A DNA stretch of 64,000 nt from Pedobacter heparinus DSM 2366 (GTDB lineage: Bacteria > Bacteroidota > Bacteroidia > Sphingobacteriales > Sphingobacteriaceae): assembly GCF_000023825.1 (NCBI RefSeq), contig NC_013061.1, positions 1 to 64,000 of the forward strand, given 5' to 3'. The notes beneath the pieces are model-generated. The model was not told where the DNA came from. It searched no databases and saw nothing but the letters and a program-made list of their open reading frames with translations. A program made the position numbers and the translations under genes. Below are positions 35,981 through 43,307 of the stretch, piece after piece. Numbering within the stretch: position 1 is the stretch's first letter; every line of letters begins with the position of its first letter.

Positions 35981-36355
35981 TTAAGCACTTTGATAGGAAG
36001 TAGACTGGGCATCGCCCCAAAGGTCTTCAATTCCATAAAATTCGCGCTTTTCAGTTTTAAATATGTGAACTACGATATCAAAATAATCAAGAATGATCCA
36101 GTCGGCATGTTCCAGTCCTTCTTTTCTCCATGGATTAGTTTGAGTTTTTTTATAGATTTCTTCCTCTACACTATCGGCAATTGCTTTAACTTGTGTTGCG
36201 GAATCTGCATTGCAGATGATAAAGTAATCAGAAACAGAACTATTGAGCGCTCTTAAGTCCAATCTTACGATGTCGTTTCCTTTTTTTTCCTGGATGCCGT
36301 GTACAGCGATCTCTGAGAGGTATGTAGAAAGGTTTCCAATTTTCTTTTTTACCAT
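35981..36355 (-). CDS. rsfS: Ribosomal silencing factor RsfS
   Basis: The 124-residue protein is of the Iojap/RsfS family, which binds ribosomal protein L14 and blocks subunit joining when nutrients run low. Conserved segments are DIVRLDLRAL, DYFIICNADSATQVKAIAD, GLEHADWIILDYFDIVVHIF and REFYGIEDLWGD. It heads an rsfS-ftsH-LUD run, and a TATATTTG -7 box lies 23 bases upstream. It is divergent from birA. Confidence 0.95.
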   Translation of the reverse strand: MVKKKIGNLSTYLSEIAVHGIQEKKGNDIVRLDLRALNSSVSDYFIICNADSATQVKAIADSVEEEIYKKTQTNPWRKEGLEHADWIILDYFDIVVHIFKTEKREFYGIEDLWGDAQSTSYQSA

Positions 36356-36365
36356 TAAAATGTTT

Positions 36366-36373
36366 TAATTTTG
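36366..36373 (+). promoter_or_regulatory. -7 box TAATTTTG for birA
   Basis: This is a TAnnTTTG match 23 nt before the TTG start of birA. It lies five bases from the opposing rsfS box, so only one promoter can be occupied at a time. Confidence 0.5.
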
Positions 36374-36378
36374 ATAAA

Positions 36379-36386
36379 CAAATATA
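36379..36386 (-). promoter_or_regulatory. -7 box TATATTTG for rsfS-ftsH (minus strand)
   Basis: CAAATATA on the + strand is a reverse TAnnTTTG match, 23 bases ahead of the rsfS ATG. Transcription from it would cross the birA -7 box. Confidence 0.5.
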
Positions 36387-36396
36387 CAATCAACAC

Positions 36397-37173
36397 TTGC
36401 AAAATAACACTTTTTCAACATTATTTGTTGGTCAAAATTTGATCAGATTATCTGAGGTTGATTCTACCAATAACTTTTTAAAAGCTAAGGCGTCAAATTC
36501 CGAGCCATTACCCGAAGGAACTGTTATTATGGCAGATAATCAATTTGCGGGGAGGGGGCAGCAGGAAAACACCTGGTATGCAGAACCTGGGGCAAGCCTT
36601 ACTTTCAGCATTTACCTGTGTCCGCTTTTCTTGCCTGTTTACAGCCAATTTCTGTTGAATATGGCAGTCAGCCTTGGGGTTAAAGAGGCGCTGGCAGGCT
36701 TTCTGGGCGATTCCCTGAAAATAAAATGGCCTAACGACCTGTATGATAACGATCAGAAAGTTGCAGGGATTTTGATAGAAAACATCATTTCCGGATCTCA
36801 ATATAAGGCCAGCATTGTAGGCATAGGGGTTAACGTGAACCAGGTAAATTTTGATCCTGTGCTGTTAAACAGAGCGACGTCTTTAGCTAAAATTTTACAG
36901 CGGGATGTTAATTTAATGGAAGTATTGGCAATTATTTGCGAAAACATCGAAGCAGAATACCTTAAATTAAAAGCAGGGAATTTTAAGATGTTGCAATACA
37001 ATTACATTAATGGCCTGTATAAATTCAATCAACCGGCGTTTTACCGCCATAATGACGAACAGTTTGAGGGGACGATAACAGACGTAACCGGGAACGGACA
37101 GCTGGTAATCTTATCGGAGGGGACTGAAAAGCAGTTTAATTTTAAAGAAGTAGAATTTTTAAATAACATTTAA
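36397..37173 (+). CDS. birA: Biotin--[acetyl-CoA-carboxylase] ligase, monofunctional
   Basis: BirA activates biotin and attaches it to the carboxylase carrier protein. The 258-residue protein has VDSTNNFLK, the biotin-binding loop GRGQQENTW, then KWPNDLYDNDQKVAGILIE and GIGVNVNQ. It lacks the N-terminal winged helix of E. coli BirA, so it should not be a repressor. The start is a TTG at 36397: no ATG precedes the conserved N-terminus (FSTLFVGQNL). A -7 box at 36366 gives a short leader. It is divergent from rsfS. Confidence 0.92.
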   Translation: MQNNTFSTLFVGQNLIRLSEVDSTNNFLKAKASNSEPLPEGTVIMADNQFAGRGQQENTWYAEPGASLTFSIYLCPLFLPVYSQFLLNMAVSLGVKEALAGFLGDSLKIKWPNDLYDNDQKVAGILIENIISGSQYKASIVGIGVNVNQVNFDPVLLNRATSLAKILQRDVNLMEVLAIICENIEAEYLKLKAGNFKMLQYNYINGLYKFNQPAFYRHNDEQFEGTITDVTGNGQLVILSEGTEKQFNFKEVEFLNNI

Positions 37174-37231
37174 AGATTATAGCTAATTTCACGGCCTTGT
37201 AGAATACTGTTTAAAACCGGCTGAAAACTAA

Positions 37232-38215
37232 ATGAACAAGATTAAAAATATAGGAGTATTAACTTCCGGCGGTGACGCCCCGGGAATGAATGCTGCCATT
37301 AGGGCAGTTGTTAGAGCGGCAATTTACTATGATTTGGAAGTTACAGGTATTTTAAGGGGTTATGAAGGCTTGGTTCATGGCGATTTTATCGAAATGAACA
37401 GAAAATCGGTAGCGAATATCATTCAACGGGGCGGAACTATTTTAAAAACTGCCCGTAGTGAAACGTTCAAGACCGCGGAAGGTCGTGAAATGGGATACCA
37501 GCAATTAAAAAAACACCATATAGATGCCCTGATCGTGATTGGTGGTGACGGGACTTTTACCGGGGCAAATTTATTTACGAATGAGTTTGATTTTCCGATA
37601 GTGGGCCTTCCGGGTACCATAGATAATGATTTACAGGGAACAGATTTTACGATTGGATATGATACGGCCATTAATACAGTCGTAAATGCGGTTGACAAAA
37701 TAAGGGATACTGCTGAATCGCATGACAGGCTGTTCATTGTAGAGGTGATGGGCCGGGATTCGGGACTGATTGCTTTGAGAAGCGGTATAGGAGTGGGCGC
37801 TGAAGCGATCCTTATCCCGGAAGCGAACATGGGTGTGGAAGGCCTGATCCAGCGCCTGGAGAACGGGCGTAAAGACAAGGCCTCAAAAATTGTGATCGTT
37901 GCTGAAGGTGATGAAGTTGGCGGGGCTTTTAATGTTGGAGAAGCACTCAAACAAAAATTCCCGAACTACGACATCAGAGTCTCGGTACTGGGACATATAC
38001 AGCGTGGTGGGAAACCAAGCTGTATGGACCGGGTTCTGGCAAGCAGGTTTGGCGTGGCCGCCGTTGAGGGGGTTTTGGCCGGACAGTCGGGCGTAATGGT
38101 TGGACAGGTAAACCGGGAGCTCATTTTTACCCCATTTGATCATGCCATAAAACATATTGATGCACAGCAGGTTAGTCCGGCCTGGTTAAAACTAGTAGAA
38201 ATTTTATCTTTATAA
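37232..38215 (+). CDS. pfkA: 6-phosphofructokinase
   Basis: The 327-residue protein is a classical ATP-type phosphofructokinase, the committed step of glycolysis. Motifs are GVLTSGGDAPGMNAAIR (residues 8-24), GGDGTFTGA near 103, PGTIDNDLQGTD with the catalytic Asp near 128, and EVMGRDSG near 170. The length is standard. It stands as a single gene, and its stop codon touches a perfect 36-bp palindromic terminator shared with the convergent YbjQ-like gene. Confidence 0.97.
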   Translation: MNKIKNIGVLTSGGDAPGMNAAIRAVVRAAIYYDLEVTGILRGYEGLVHGDFIEMNRKSVANIIQRGGTILKTARSETFKTAEGREMGYQQLKKHHIDALIVIGGDGTFTGANLFTNEFDFPIVGLPGTIDNDLQGTDFTIGYDTAINTVVNAVDKIRDTAESHDRLFIVEVMGRDSGLIALRSGIGVGAEAILIPEANMGVEGLIQRLENGRKDKASKIVIVAEGDEVGGAFNVGEALKQKFPNYDIRVSVLGHIQRGGKPSCMDRVLASRFGVAAVEGVLAGQSGVMVGQVNRELIFTPFDHAIKHIDAQQVSPAWLKLVEILSL

Positions 38216-38250
38216 ATAAGAAATGGCCAGTTAACTGGCCATTTCTTATT
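38215..38250. terminator. Perfect 36-bp palindromic bidirectional terminator
   Basis: The left half AATAAGAAATGGCCAGTT is repeated exactly inverted on the right, giving 18-bp arms with no separate loop. AT-rich outer arms supply T-rich tracts in both directions. It spans the last base of pfkA and the stop codon of the convergent gene. Confidence 0.85.
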
Positions 38251-38569
38251 CTTCTATAATCACAGCAGTACCTGTTGCAGCAACCATGAGCATGCTGCCG
38301 CCGCTGCCAACGGTTTCATAGTCCAGATCGACCCCGATAATTGCATTGGCACCCATTGCCGCTGCATATTGCTGCATCTCGTTTACAGCGGTATTTTTAC
38401 CTTCGCGGAGAACCTGTTCGTAAGAGCCTGACCTGCCGCCAACAATATCACGGATGCCAGCAAAAATATCTTTAAAAATGTTGGCGCCAATAATGGTCTC
38501 GCCGCTTACAAGGCCGATGTATTTAACTACTTTTTTGCCTTCTATAGAGTTGGTGGTTGTGATTAGCAT
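38246..38569 (-). CDS. YbjQ family (UPF0145) heavy-metal-binding-like protein
   Basis: The 107-residue protein matches UPF0145/YbjQ, a small pentameric beta-rich fold of unknown role. Conserved segments are [58 protein letters not shown] and a C-terminal [11 protein letters not shown]. Metal binding is a database label rather than a proven property. The stop codon lies inside the palindromic terminator shared with pfkA. Confidence 0.9.
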   Translation of the reverse strand: MLITTTNSIEGKKVVKYIGLVSGETIIGANIFKDIFAGIRDIVGGRSGSYEQVLREGKNTAVNEMQQYAAAMGANAIIGVDLDYETVGSGGSMLMVAATGTAVIIEE

Positions 38570-38665
38570 AAATTATTTTTTAATTGTTTGACTGCCATAC
38601 AACCCGGATGTTACAGGGAATAATGGGTTTTTGCAATATAATGTGGAATTTTAAAACAGTGCATC

Positions 38666-38696
38666 TTGTTAATCATTAGTATTTTACTTACTTTTG
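38666..38696 (+). promoter_or_regulatory. Complete promoter of the rpsP operon
   Basis: TTG at 38666-38668, 20-nt spacing, then TACTTTTG at 38689-38696. Both elements and spacing match the Bacteroidota consensus. It predicts a leader of about 55 nt before the rpsP ATG. Confidence 0.7.
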
Positions 38697-38754
38697 CAGC
38701 CCCGCAAGCATAAAGCTCCGGGAACTATGTTGAATACATAAATTAAAAGACGAA

Positions 38755-39369
38755 ATGGCAACTAAAATCAGATTGCAAAGATTCGGTAAAAAAGGAAAAC
38801 CTTTTTTCCACGTAGTGGTAGCGGATTCCCGTTCACCAAGAGATGGTAAATTTATTGAGCGTTTAGGTTCTTATAACCCAAATACCAATCCTGCTACCAT
38901 TGACCTTAATTTTGATAAAACTTTAGACTGGGTAAACAAAGGTGCTGAACCTACGGATACTTGTCGCGCTATCCTTTCTTACAAAGGTGTTTTGTATAAA
39001 AAACATTTAGAGGGCGGTGTTAAAAAAGGTGCTTTAACCGCAGAACAGGCAGAAGCTAAATTTGCTGAATGGTTAGGCGCAAAAGGTGAAAAAATTGAAG
39101 GCAAAAAAGACAGCTTAACTAAATCTAAAGATGAAGTTAAAAAAGCTGCTTTAGCTGCTGAGGCTAAGAAAAATGCTGACCGTGCTGCTGCACTTGCAAT
39201 TAAAAATGCACCTGTAGAAGAAGAAGTAGTAGAAGAGGCTCCTGTAGCTGAAGCTGCAACTGAAGAAGTAGCTGTAGAAGAAAGTCCTGCTGTAGAAGAA
39301 GCCCCTGTGGCCGAAGCTGCTGCTGAGGAAGCTCCTGCTGCTGAAGAAAGCAAAGAAGAAGAAGCATAA
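38755..39369 (+). CDS. rpsP: 30S ribosomal protein S16 with long acidic tail
   Basis: Residues 1-85 are a normal S16 ([33 protein letters not shown]). S16 is usually 80-90 residues; here 204. The extra part has a Lys/Ala-rich helix (about 90-150), then a Glu/Ala/Val/Pro-rich tail with near-repeats such as EEAPVAEAA. Long S16 tails are known in Bacteroidota; their role is unclear. Codon use stays even along the tail. It leads the rpsP-rimM-trmD run and has a complete promoter upstream. Confidence 0.96.
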   Translation: MATKIRLQRFGKKGKPFFHVVVADSRSPRDGKFIERLGSYNPNTNPATIDLNFDKTLDWVNKGAEPTDTCRAILSYKGVLYKKHLEGGVKKGALTAEQAEAKFAEWLGAKGEKIEGKKDSLTKSKDEVKKAALAAEAKKNADRAAALAIKNAPVEEEVVEEAPVAEAATEEVAVEESPAVEEAPVAEAAAEEAPAAEESKEEEA

Positions 39370-39441
39370 TATTTTTGTTATGCTGCAGGATAGCGAAGGA
39401 TTCATTTCATGATTCTTCGCTATTTTTATTCATAGGTATTT

Positions 39442-39969
39442 ATGACACAGGAAGAAACATTTTATATAGGGTATATTACCAAAACAAAGGGGCTAAAAGG
39501 AGAGGTTCAGTTATTTTTTGAATATGATGAGCCAGGCTTGCTTGATCTGGATGTGGTTTTTGCAGCTATCAATGGCAAAATGGTTCCTTTTTTTGTCTCT
39601 TCTTATAAACTACAGAACAACAATACGGGGAATTTCTATTTTGACGACATTGATCATATAGACAAGGCACAGCCCCTGGTGAAAAAAAAGATATACCTGC
39701 CCCTGACTAAAATGCCGGACCGTTCGGACGAGGACTTTCATTATAATGACCTTAAAGGCTTTATGGTCTCAGATGAAAACAAGGGCGAACTGGGTGAGAT
39801 TATTGAAGTAAACGAATACCCCCAGCAATTTGTGGCAACGGTTTTATATAAAGGAACAGAGATCATGTTTCCTTTAAATGAGGACATGATTGTTGAAATA
39901 GATGAGGAGGAGGAAACATTACTGGTAGATTTACCGGAGGGCCTGCTTGATATTTATCTGTCAAATTAA
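39442..39969 (+). CDS. rimM: 16S rRNA processing protein RimM
   Basis: RimM helps 30S subunit maturation by binding S19. The 175-residue protein has the N-terminal RimM domain (FYIGYITKTKGLKGEVQLFF) and a C-terminal PRC barrel ending DIYLSN, with FPLNEDMIVEIDEEEETLLVDLPEGLLD typical. The length is standard. It lies 72 bases after rpsP and 15 before trmD, in the common ribosome-maturation operon order. Confidence 0.95.
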   Translation: MTQEETFYIGYITKTKGLKGEVQLFFEYDEPGLLDLDVVFAAINGKMVPFFVSSYKLQNNNTGNFYFDDIDHIDKAQPLVKKKIYLPLTKMPDRSDEDFHYNDLKGFMVSDENKGELGEIIEVNEYPQQFVATVLYKGTEIMFPLNEDMIVEIDEEEETLLVDLPEGLLDIYLSN

Positions 39970-39984
39970 TTTTAACTTTATACC

Positions 39985-40662
39985 ATGCGTTTCGACATTA
40001 TATCCGTCTTGCCCGATCTGCTGAGCAGTCCTTTTGCCCATTCTATTTTACAGCGGGCACAAAAGAAAGGTCTTGCAGAAATTGTGCTGCATAACCTGAG
40101 GGATTATGCCAGTAATAAGCAGAAAAGCGTTGACGATTATCCTTATGGGGGAGGCAGTGGCATGGTGATGTCTATAACGCCTTTTGCCTGCTGCATTGAA
40201 GCGCTGAAGGCTGAAAGGGATTACGACGAGGTTATTTTTATGAGCCCGGATGGGGAAACATTCAACCAAACTATCGCCAATGAGCTGTCGGGGAAAAAAA
40301 ATATTATGATTTTATGCGGGCACTATAAAGGGATCGACCAGCGGATCCGCGATCTTTTTGTAACCCGGGAAATATCGATCGGGGACTATGTGCTTTCGGG
40401 AGGAGAATTGCCCGCCGCAGTATTGGTGGATGCAATTGTACGCCTGATACCAGGTGTACTGAATGACGAAACTTCGGCCCTGTCCGATAGTTTTCAGGGC
40501 GAATTGCTGGATGCGCCAGTTTATACCAGACCGGCCGACTGGCGGGGGCATAAGGTTCCGGATATTTTATTGAGCGGCCATGAGGCGAAGATCAATGAAT
40601 GGCGACATGAACAGGCCTTAATACGCACGCAATTGCGCAGGCCGGATCTGCTGGAGGATTAA
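39985..40662 (+). CDS. trmD: tRNA (guanine(37)-N1)-methyltransferase
   Basis: TrmD makes m1G37 in tRNAs, preventing frameshifting. The 225-residue SPOUT enzyme has the deep-knot signatures [31 protein letters not shown] and the loop [11 protein letters not shown]. It starts with the typical [13 protein letters not shown]. In most bacteria rplS follows directly; here 976 bases, two small genes and a hairpin lie between. Confidence 0.97.
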   Translation: MRFDIISVLPDLLSSPFAHSILQRAQKKGLAEIVLHNLRDYASNKQKSVDDYPYGGGSGMVMSITPFACCIEALKAERDYDEVIFMSPDGETFNQTIANELSGKKNIMILCGHYKGIDQRIRDLFVTREISIGDYVLSGGELPAAVLVDAIVRLIPGVLNDETSALSDSFQGELLDAPVYTRPADWRGHKVPDILLSGHEAKINEWRHEQALIRTQLRRPDLLED

Positions 40663-40705
40663 TTTTCTATTTAAGTACCCCTTATTCATCTTTTGAAAGG
40701 AGTAA

Positions 40706-40742
40706 GTCCCGTATTTAAGCGGATCCAGCTTACATACGGGAC
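40706..40742. repeat. Strong 37-nt hairpin between trmD and the small-protein pair
   Basis: GTCCCGTAT (40706-40714) pairs with ATACGGGAC (40734-40742), and an inner TAAGC pairs with GCTTA, separated by one mismatch. No T-run follows immediately, so it may be a processing or regulatory structure rather than a normal terminator. Confidence 0.6.
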
Positions 40743-40825
40743 CACTGTTTGGTTATTTTCTTTTTAAATAAAAATATTTTTTGTTGGGTTGTGATTATTT
40801 TTTAAGTAGATTTACGCTAAAAAAA

Positions 40826-40863
40826 TTATGATTGTATCGGTTTTTTTTGATAAAAAATCATAA
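40826..40863. repeat. Inverted repeat upstream of the small-protein pair
   Basis: TTATGATT (40826-40833) and AATCATAA (40856-40863) flank a T-rich spacer, with an inner TATC/GATA pair. It ends 33 bases before the first small gene and could be a regulator's site. Confidence 0.4.
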
Positions 40864-40896
40864 AAATATAATTAAAAACAAGCTAAATATACCTTT

Positions 40897-41199
40897 ATGA
40901 GCGACAAAGCAAGAAAATACAAGATCAATGATTGTTTGTTGCGGTTGCCAGTGCCACAGTACCGGGAGGCCGTAAAAATTATTCCTAAGATTTTAGGTGT
41001 TTCATTAAATACCTTTCATAATTACCGGAATATTTTATTTGATGACAAACAGGACATTCCATATGAAAAAGTGATCATGTTTGAAAAATTATTTGAAATG
41101 AGGACAGGTGAGCTGATCAATAAAGAGGTGCAGTGCAAACCTTTAAAAGTGCTTATGGGAAAAGAGTTGCTCACCAGCAGGTTTACGAAGAGGAATTAA
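40897..41199 (+). CDS. Small protein of unknown function, tandem paralogue A
   Basis: I do not recognise a named family. The 100-residue basic protein has a core YREAVKIIPKILGVSLNTFHNY, which reads like a helix-turn-helix (a helix, a turn at LGVS, a second helix), then helices at DIPYEKVIMFEKLFEM. It is clearly related to the gene after it: both share SLNTFHNYRNI and the same order of segments. No signal peptide or membrane segment was seen. A DNA-binding role is plausible but unproven. The gene sits where rplS would normally follow trmD. Confidence 0.65.
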   Translation: MSDKARKYKINDCLLRLPVPQYREAVKIIPKILGVSLNTFHNYRNILFDDKQDIPYEKVIMFEKLFEMRTGELINKEVQCKPLKVLMGKELLTSRFTKRN

Positions 41200-41219
41200 A
41201 GCAAATTAATTTTATTAAA

Positions 41220-41492
41220 ATGTACAAGTATAAAATCAATGAGTATTTATATGGCCTGAATGTGGTAGAATATTCGGCTGCAAGAAAGATCATTCCCCAG
41301 GAACTGGAAATATCGTTAAATACCTTTCATAACTACCGGAACATCCGGATTGATTCTGAAGCAGATATTCCCTATTGTATGATCAGAAAGCTGGAGATTC
41401 TTTTTAAGATGAACCGGGGCGGGCTGGAAAATTTTAAAATTAAGGGAGAGGACCTGCAGTCACTAATCTATAAAAGGAAAGGAAAAAAATGA
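41220..41492 (+). CDS. Small protein of unknown function, tandem paralogue B
   Basis: The 90-residue product aligns with the preceding gene over nearly its full length: KYKIN start, ARKIIPQELEISLNTFHNYRNI core and DIPYCMIRKLEILFKM tail. The identical 11-residue core and similar DNA (tttcataaNtaccggaa in both) show a tandem duplication followed by divergence. The ATG at 41220 was chosen because homology to A begins there; a longer in-frame reading from 41133 would run inside gene A. The gap to A is 20 bases, so one transcript is likely. Confidence 0.65.
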   Translation: MYKYKINEYLYGLNVVEYSAARKIIPQELEISLNTFHNYRNIRIDSEADIPYCMIRKLEILFKMNRGGLENFKIKGEDLQSLIYKRKGKK

Positions 41493-41596
41493 TTGGCAGC
41501 TCAGATCAGCCACTCTGGTTTTGTGGAAATATTAAAGAATGTGGAAAAAAATAAAAAACGTTTTTATTTTTGAAATAATATTCCTAATATTGCAGT

Positions 41597-41621
41597 CCGA
41601 TTTTAAACAACAAAAAATCGG
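41597..41621 (+). promoter_or_regulatory. Hairpin in the rplS leader
   Basis: CCGATTTT (41597-41604) pairs with AAAATCGG (41614-41621) around a 9-nt loop, 18 bases ahead of rplS. A -7-like TAATATTG at 41585-41592 would put it at the mRNA's 5' end. Autoregulation by L19 is possible but unproven. Confidence 0.4.
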
Positions 41622-41638
41622 CTTAATAGCTTAAAATC

Positions 41639-41986
41639 ATGGATTTAGTAAAATTTGTTGAAGAGCAGGTAATCGCAAAAAATGAGTTTCCTGCATTCAA
41701 ATCAGGAGATACAGTGAGTGTTCACTATAAAATTCGCGAAGGTAATAAAGAACGTATTCAAATTTACCAGGGCGTAGTATTACAACGTAACAGCGTAGGC
41801 GCAAACGAAACGTTTACTGTTCGTAAAATGTCTAACGGTGTTGGTGTAGAGCGGATATTCCCTATTAACTCTCCAAACATTGCCAAAATCGAGGTGAACA
41901 GCCATGGTAAAGTTCGCAGGGCGAAACTATTTTATCTGCGCGAATTAACTGGTAAAGCAGCACGTATAAAATCTAAAAGGGTATAA
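41639..41986 (+). CDS. rplS: 50S ribosomal protein L19
   Basis: The 115-residue protein is L19, at the 30S-50S interface. Typical segments are [42 protein letters not shown] and [24 protein letters not shown]. It normally sits next to trmD; here it has its own leader with a weak -7-like box and a hairpin, suggesting separate transcription. A strong terminator follows. Confidence 0.97.
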   Translation: MDLVKFVEEQVIAKNEFPAFKSGDTVSVHYKIREGNKERIQIYQGVVLQRNSVGANETFTVRKMSNGVGVERIFPINSPNIAKIEVNSHGKVRRAKLFYLRELTGKAARIKSKRV

Positions 41987-42008
41987 CATTCTTTCAAAAA
42001 AATATACG

Positions 42009-42040
42009 AACCTCCCCGATCATATCGGGGAGGTTTTTTT
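42009..42040 (+). terminator. Intrinsic terminator after rplS
   Basis: A perfect 12-bp stem, AACCTCCCCGAT (42009-42020) with ATCGGGGAGGTT (42024-42035), has a 3-nt loop and a T-tract. Confidence 0.95.
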
Positions 42041-42047
42041 GTTTGTA

Positions 42048-42055
42048 TATCTTTG
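42048..42055 (+). promoter_or_regulatory. -7 box TATCTTTG, ELFV dehydrogenase gene
   Basis: This is a perfect TAnnTTTG match, eight bases past the rplS terminator and 23 bases ahead of the ATG at 42079. Confidence 0.6.
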
Positions 42056-42078
42056 CGCCAACTAACTTATTATAAATA

Positions 42079-43305
42079 ATGAAAGAACTGTTAAAAAAAT
42101 TCGAAGAGAAGCGGCCGGAGATCGTTTTTGAGTGGAAGGATAAGGATTCTGAAGCTGAAGGGTGGGTGGTGATCAATTCGCTTCGCGGAGGAGCAGCAGG
42201 TGGAGGGACCAGGATGCGCAAAGGCCTGGACAAAAGAGAGGTTGAATCTCTGGCAAAAACAATGGAAGTAAAATTTACCGTATCCGGCCCACCGATAGGC
42301 GGGGCAAAGTCGGGCATCAATTTCGATCCTGCAGACCCGAGAAAAAAGGAGGTTCTGGAGCGCTGGTATAAAGCGGTAATGCCCCTGCTAAAAAATTATT
42401 ACGGTACGGGCGGCGATTTAAATATTGATGAGATCCATGAGGTGATCCCTATTACTGAAAACTACGGGTTATGGCACCCTCAGGAAGGCGTAATCAATGG
42501 GCATTATCAGGCAAGGGAAAATGAAAGGATCCACCAGATCGGGCAGCTGCGCTACGGGGTCTCCAAAGTGCTGGAGGATTTAAATTATACGCCAGACATT
42601 AAAAGAAAGTACAAGGTTGCTGATATGATCACCGGTTATGGTGTGGCGGCATCTATCGGCCATTTTTACAGCATCTGGGGTGGGAAGTTGTCAGGAAAAA
42701 GAGCGGTTATCCAGGGCTGGGGAAATGTAGCGGCAGCAGCAGGGTATTACCTGACACAAAATGGTGTGAAAATTGTTGGGATCATTGACCGTGTTGGTGG
42801 ATTGATCTGTAAGGATGGCTTTACACAGGAAGAGGTCATTAGCCTGTTTAACAACAGAACAGGAAATACGCTGGTATCGCCCGACCTGATTCCTTTTGAA
42901 CTGGCCAGTAAAGAGATCTGGGATATTGGCGCCGAGATATTTGTTCCCGCTGCAGCTTCCAGACTTGTTCAGCAAAACGAAGTGGATCAGTTGATACATG
43001 GGGGGCTCGAAGTGATTGCCTGTGGTGCAAATGTTCCTTTTGCGGATAAAGAGATTTTCTTTGGGAGCATTATGGAGCATGCAGATAAGCACGTTGCAGT
43101 GATACCGGATTTTATATCAAATTGTGGTATGGCCAGGGTTTTTGCTTACCTGATGCAGAGAAATGTAGAAATGAGTGACGATGCGATATTTACGGACGCG
43201 TCACAGGTGATTTATAAGGCACTGAAAGCGGTTCATGAGGAATCTCGGGAAAAGAAGGAACTCTCTAAAACGGCATTTGAGATTGCGCTTAAACAATTAG
43301 TATAA
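42079..43305 (+). CDS. Glu/Leu/Phe/Val dehydrogenase family protein
   Basis: The 408-residue protein is an amino-acid dehydrogenase of the ELFV fold. The substrate domain has GPPIGGAKSGINFDP with the catalytic Lys (near residue 80) and GTGGDLNIDE with the catalytic-type Asp. The Rossmann domain has GYGVAASIG and VIQGWGNVAAAAGYYL. It should oxidatively deaminate an amino acid with NAD(P), but the exact substrate is uncertain because PIGGAKSGI differs from the usual glutamate-dehydrogenase PxGGxKGG. It is followed after two bases by an MscS channel gene. Confidence 0.88.
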   Translation: MKELLKKFEEKRPEIVFEWKDKDSEAEGWVVINSLRGGAAGGGTRMRKGLDKREVESLAKTMEVKFTVSGPPIGGAKSGINFDPADPRKKEVLERWYKAVMPLLKNYYGTGGDLNIDEIHEVIPITENYGLWHPQEGVINGHYQARENERIHQIGQLRYGVSKVLEDLNYTPDIKRKYKVADMITGYGVAASIGHFYSIWGGKLSGKRAVIQGWGNVAAAAGYYLTQNGVKIVGIIDRVGGLICKDGFTQEEVISLFNNRTGNTLVSPDLIPFELASKEIWDIGAEIFVPAAASRLVQQNEVDQLIHGGLEVIACGANVPFADKEIFFGSIMEHADKHVAVIPDFISNCGMARVFAYLMQRNVEMSDDAIFTDASQVIYKALKAVHEESREKKELSKTAFEIALKQLV

Positions 43306-43307
43306 TT

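Noticed and set aside
40890..40897. TACCTTTA overlapping the start codon of small gene A
   Set aside because: Transcription from it would begin after the ATG, so it cannot serve that start; probably chance in AT-rich DNA.
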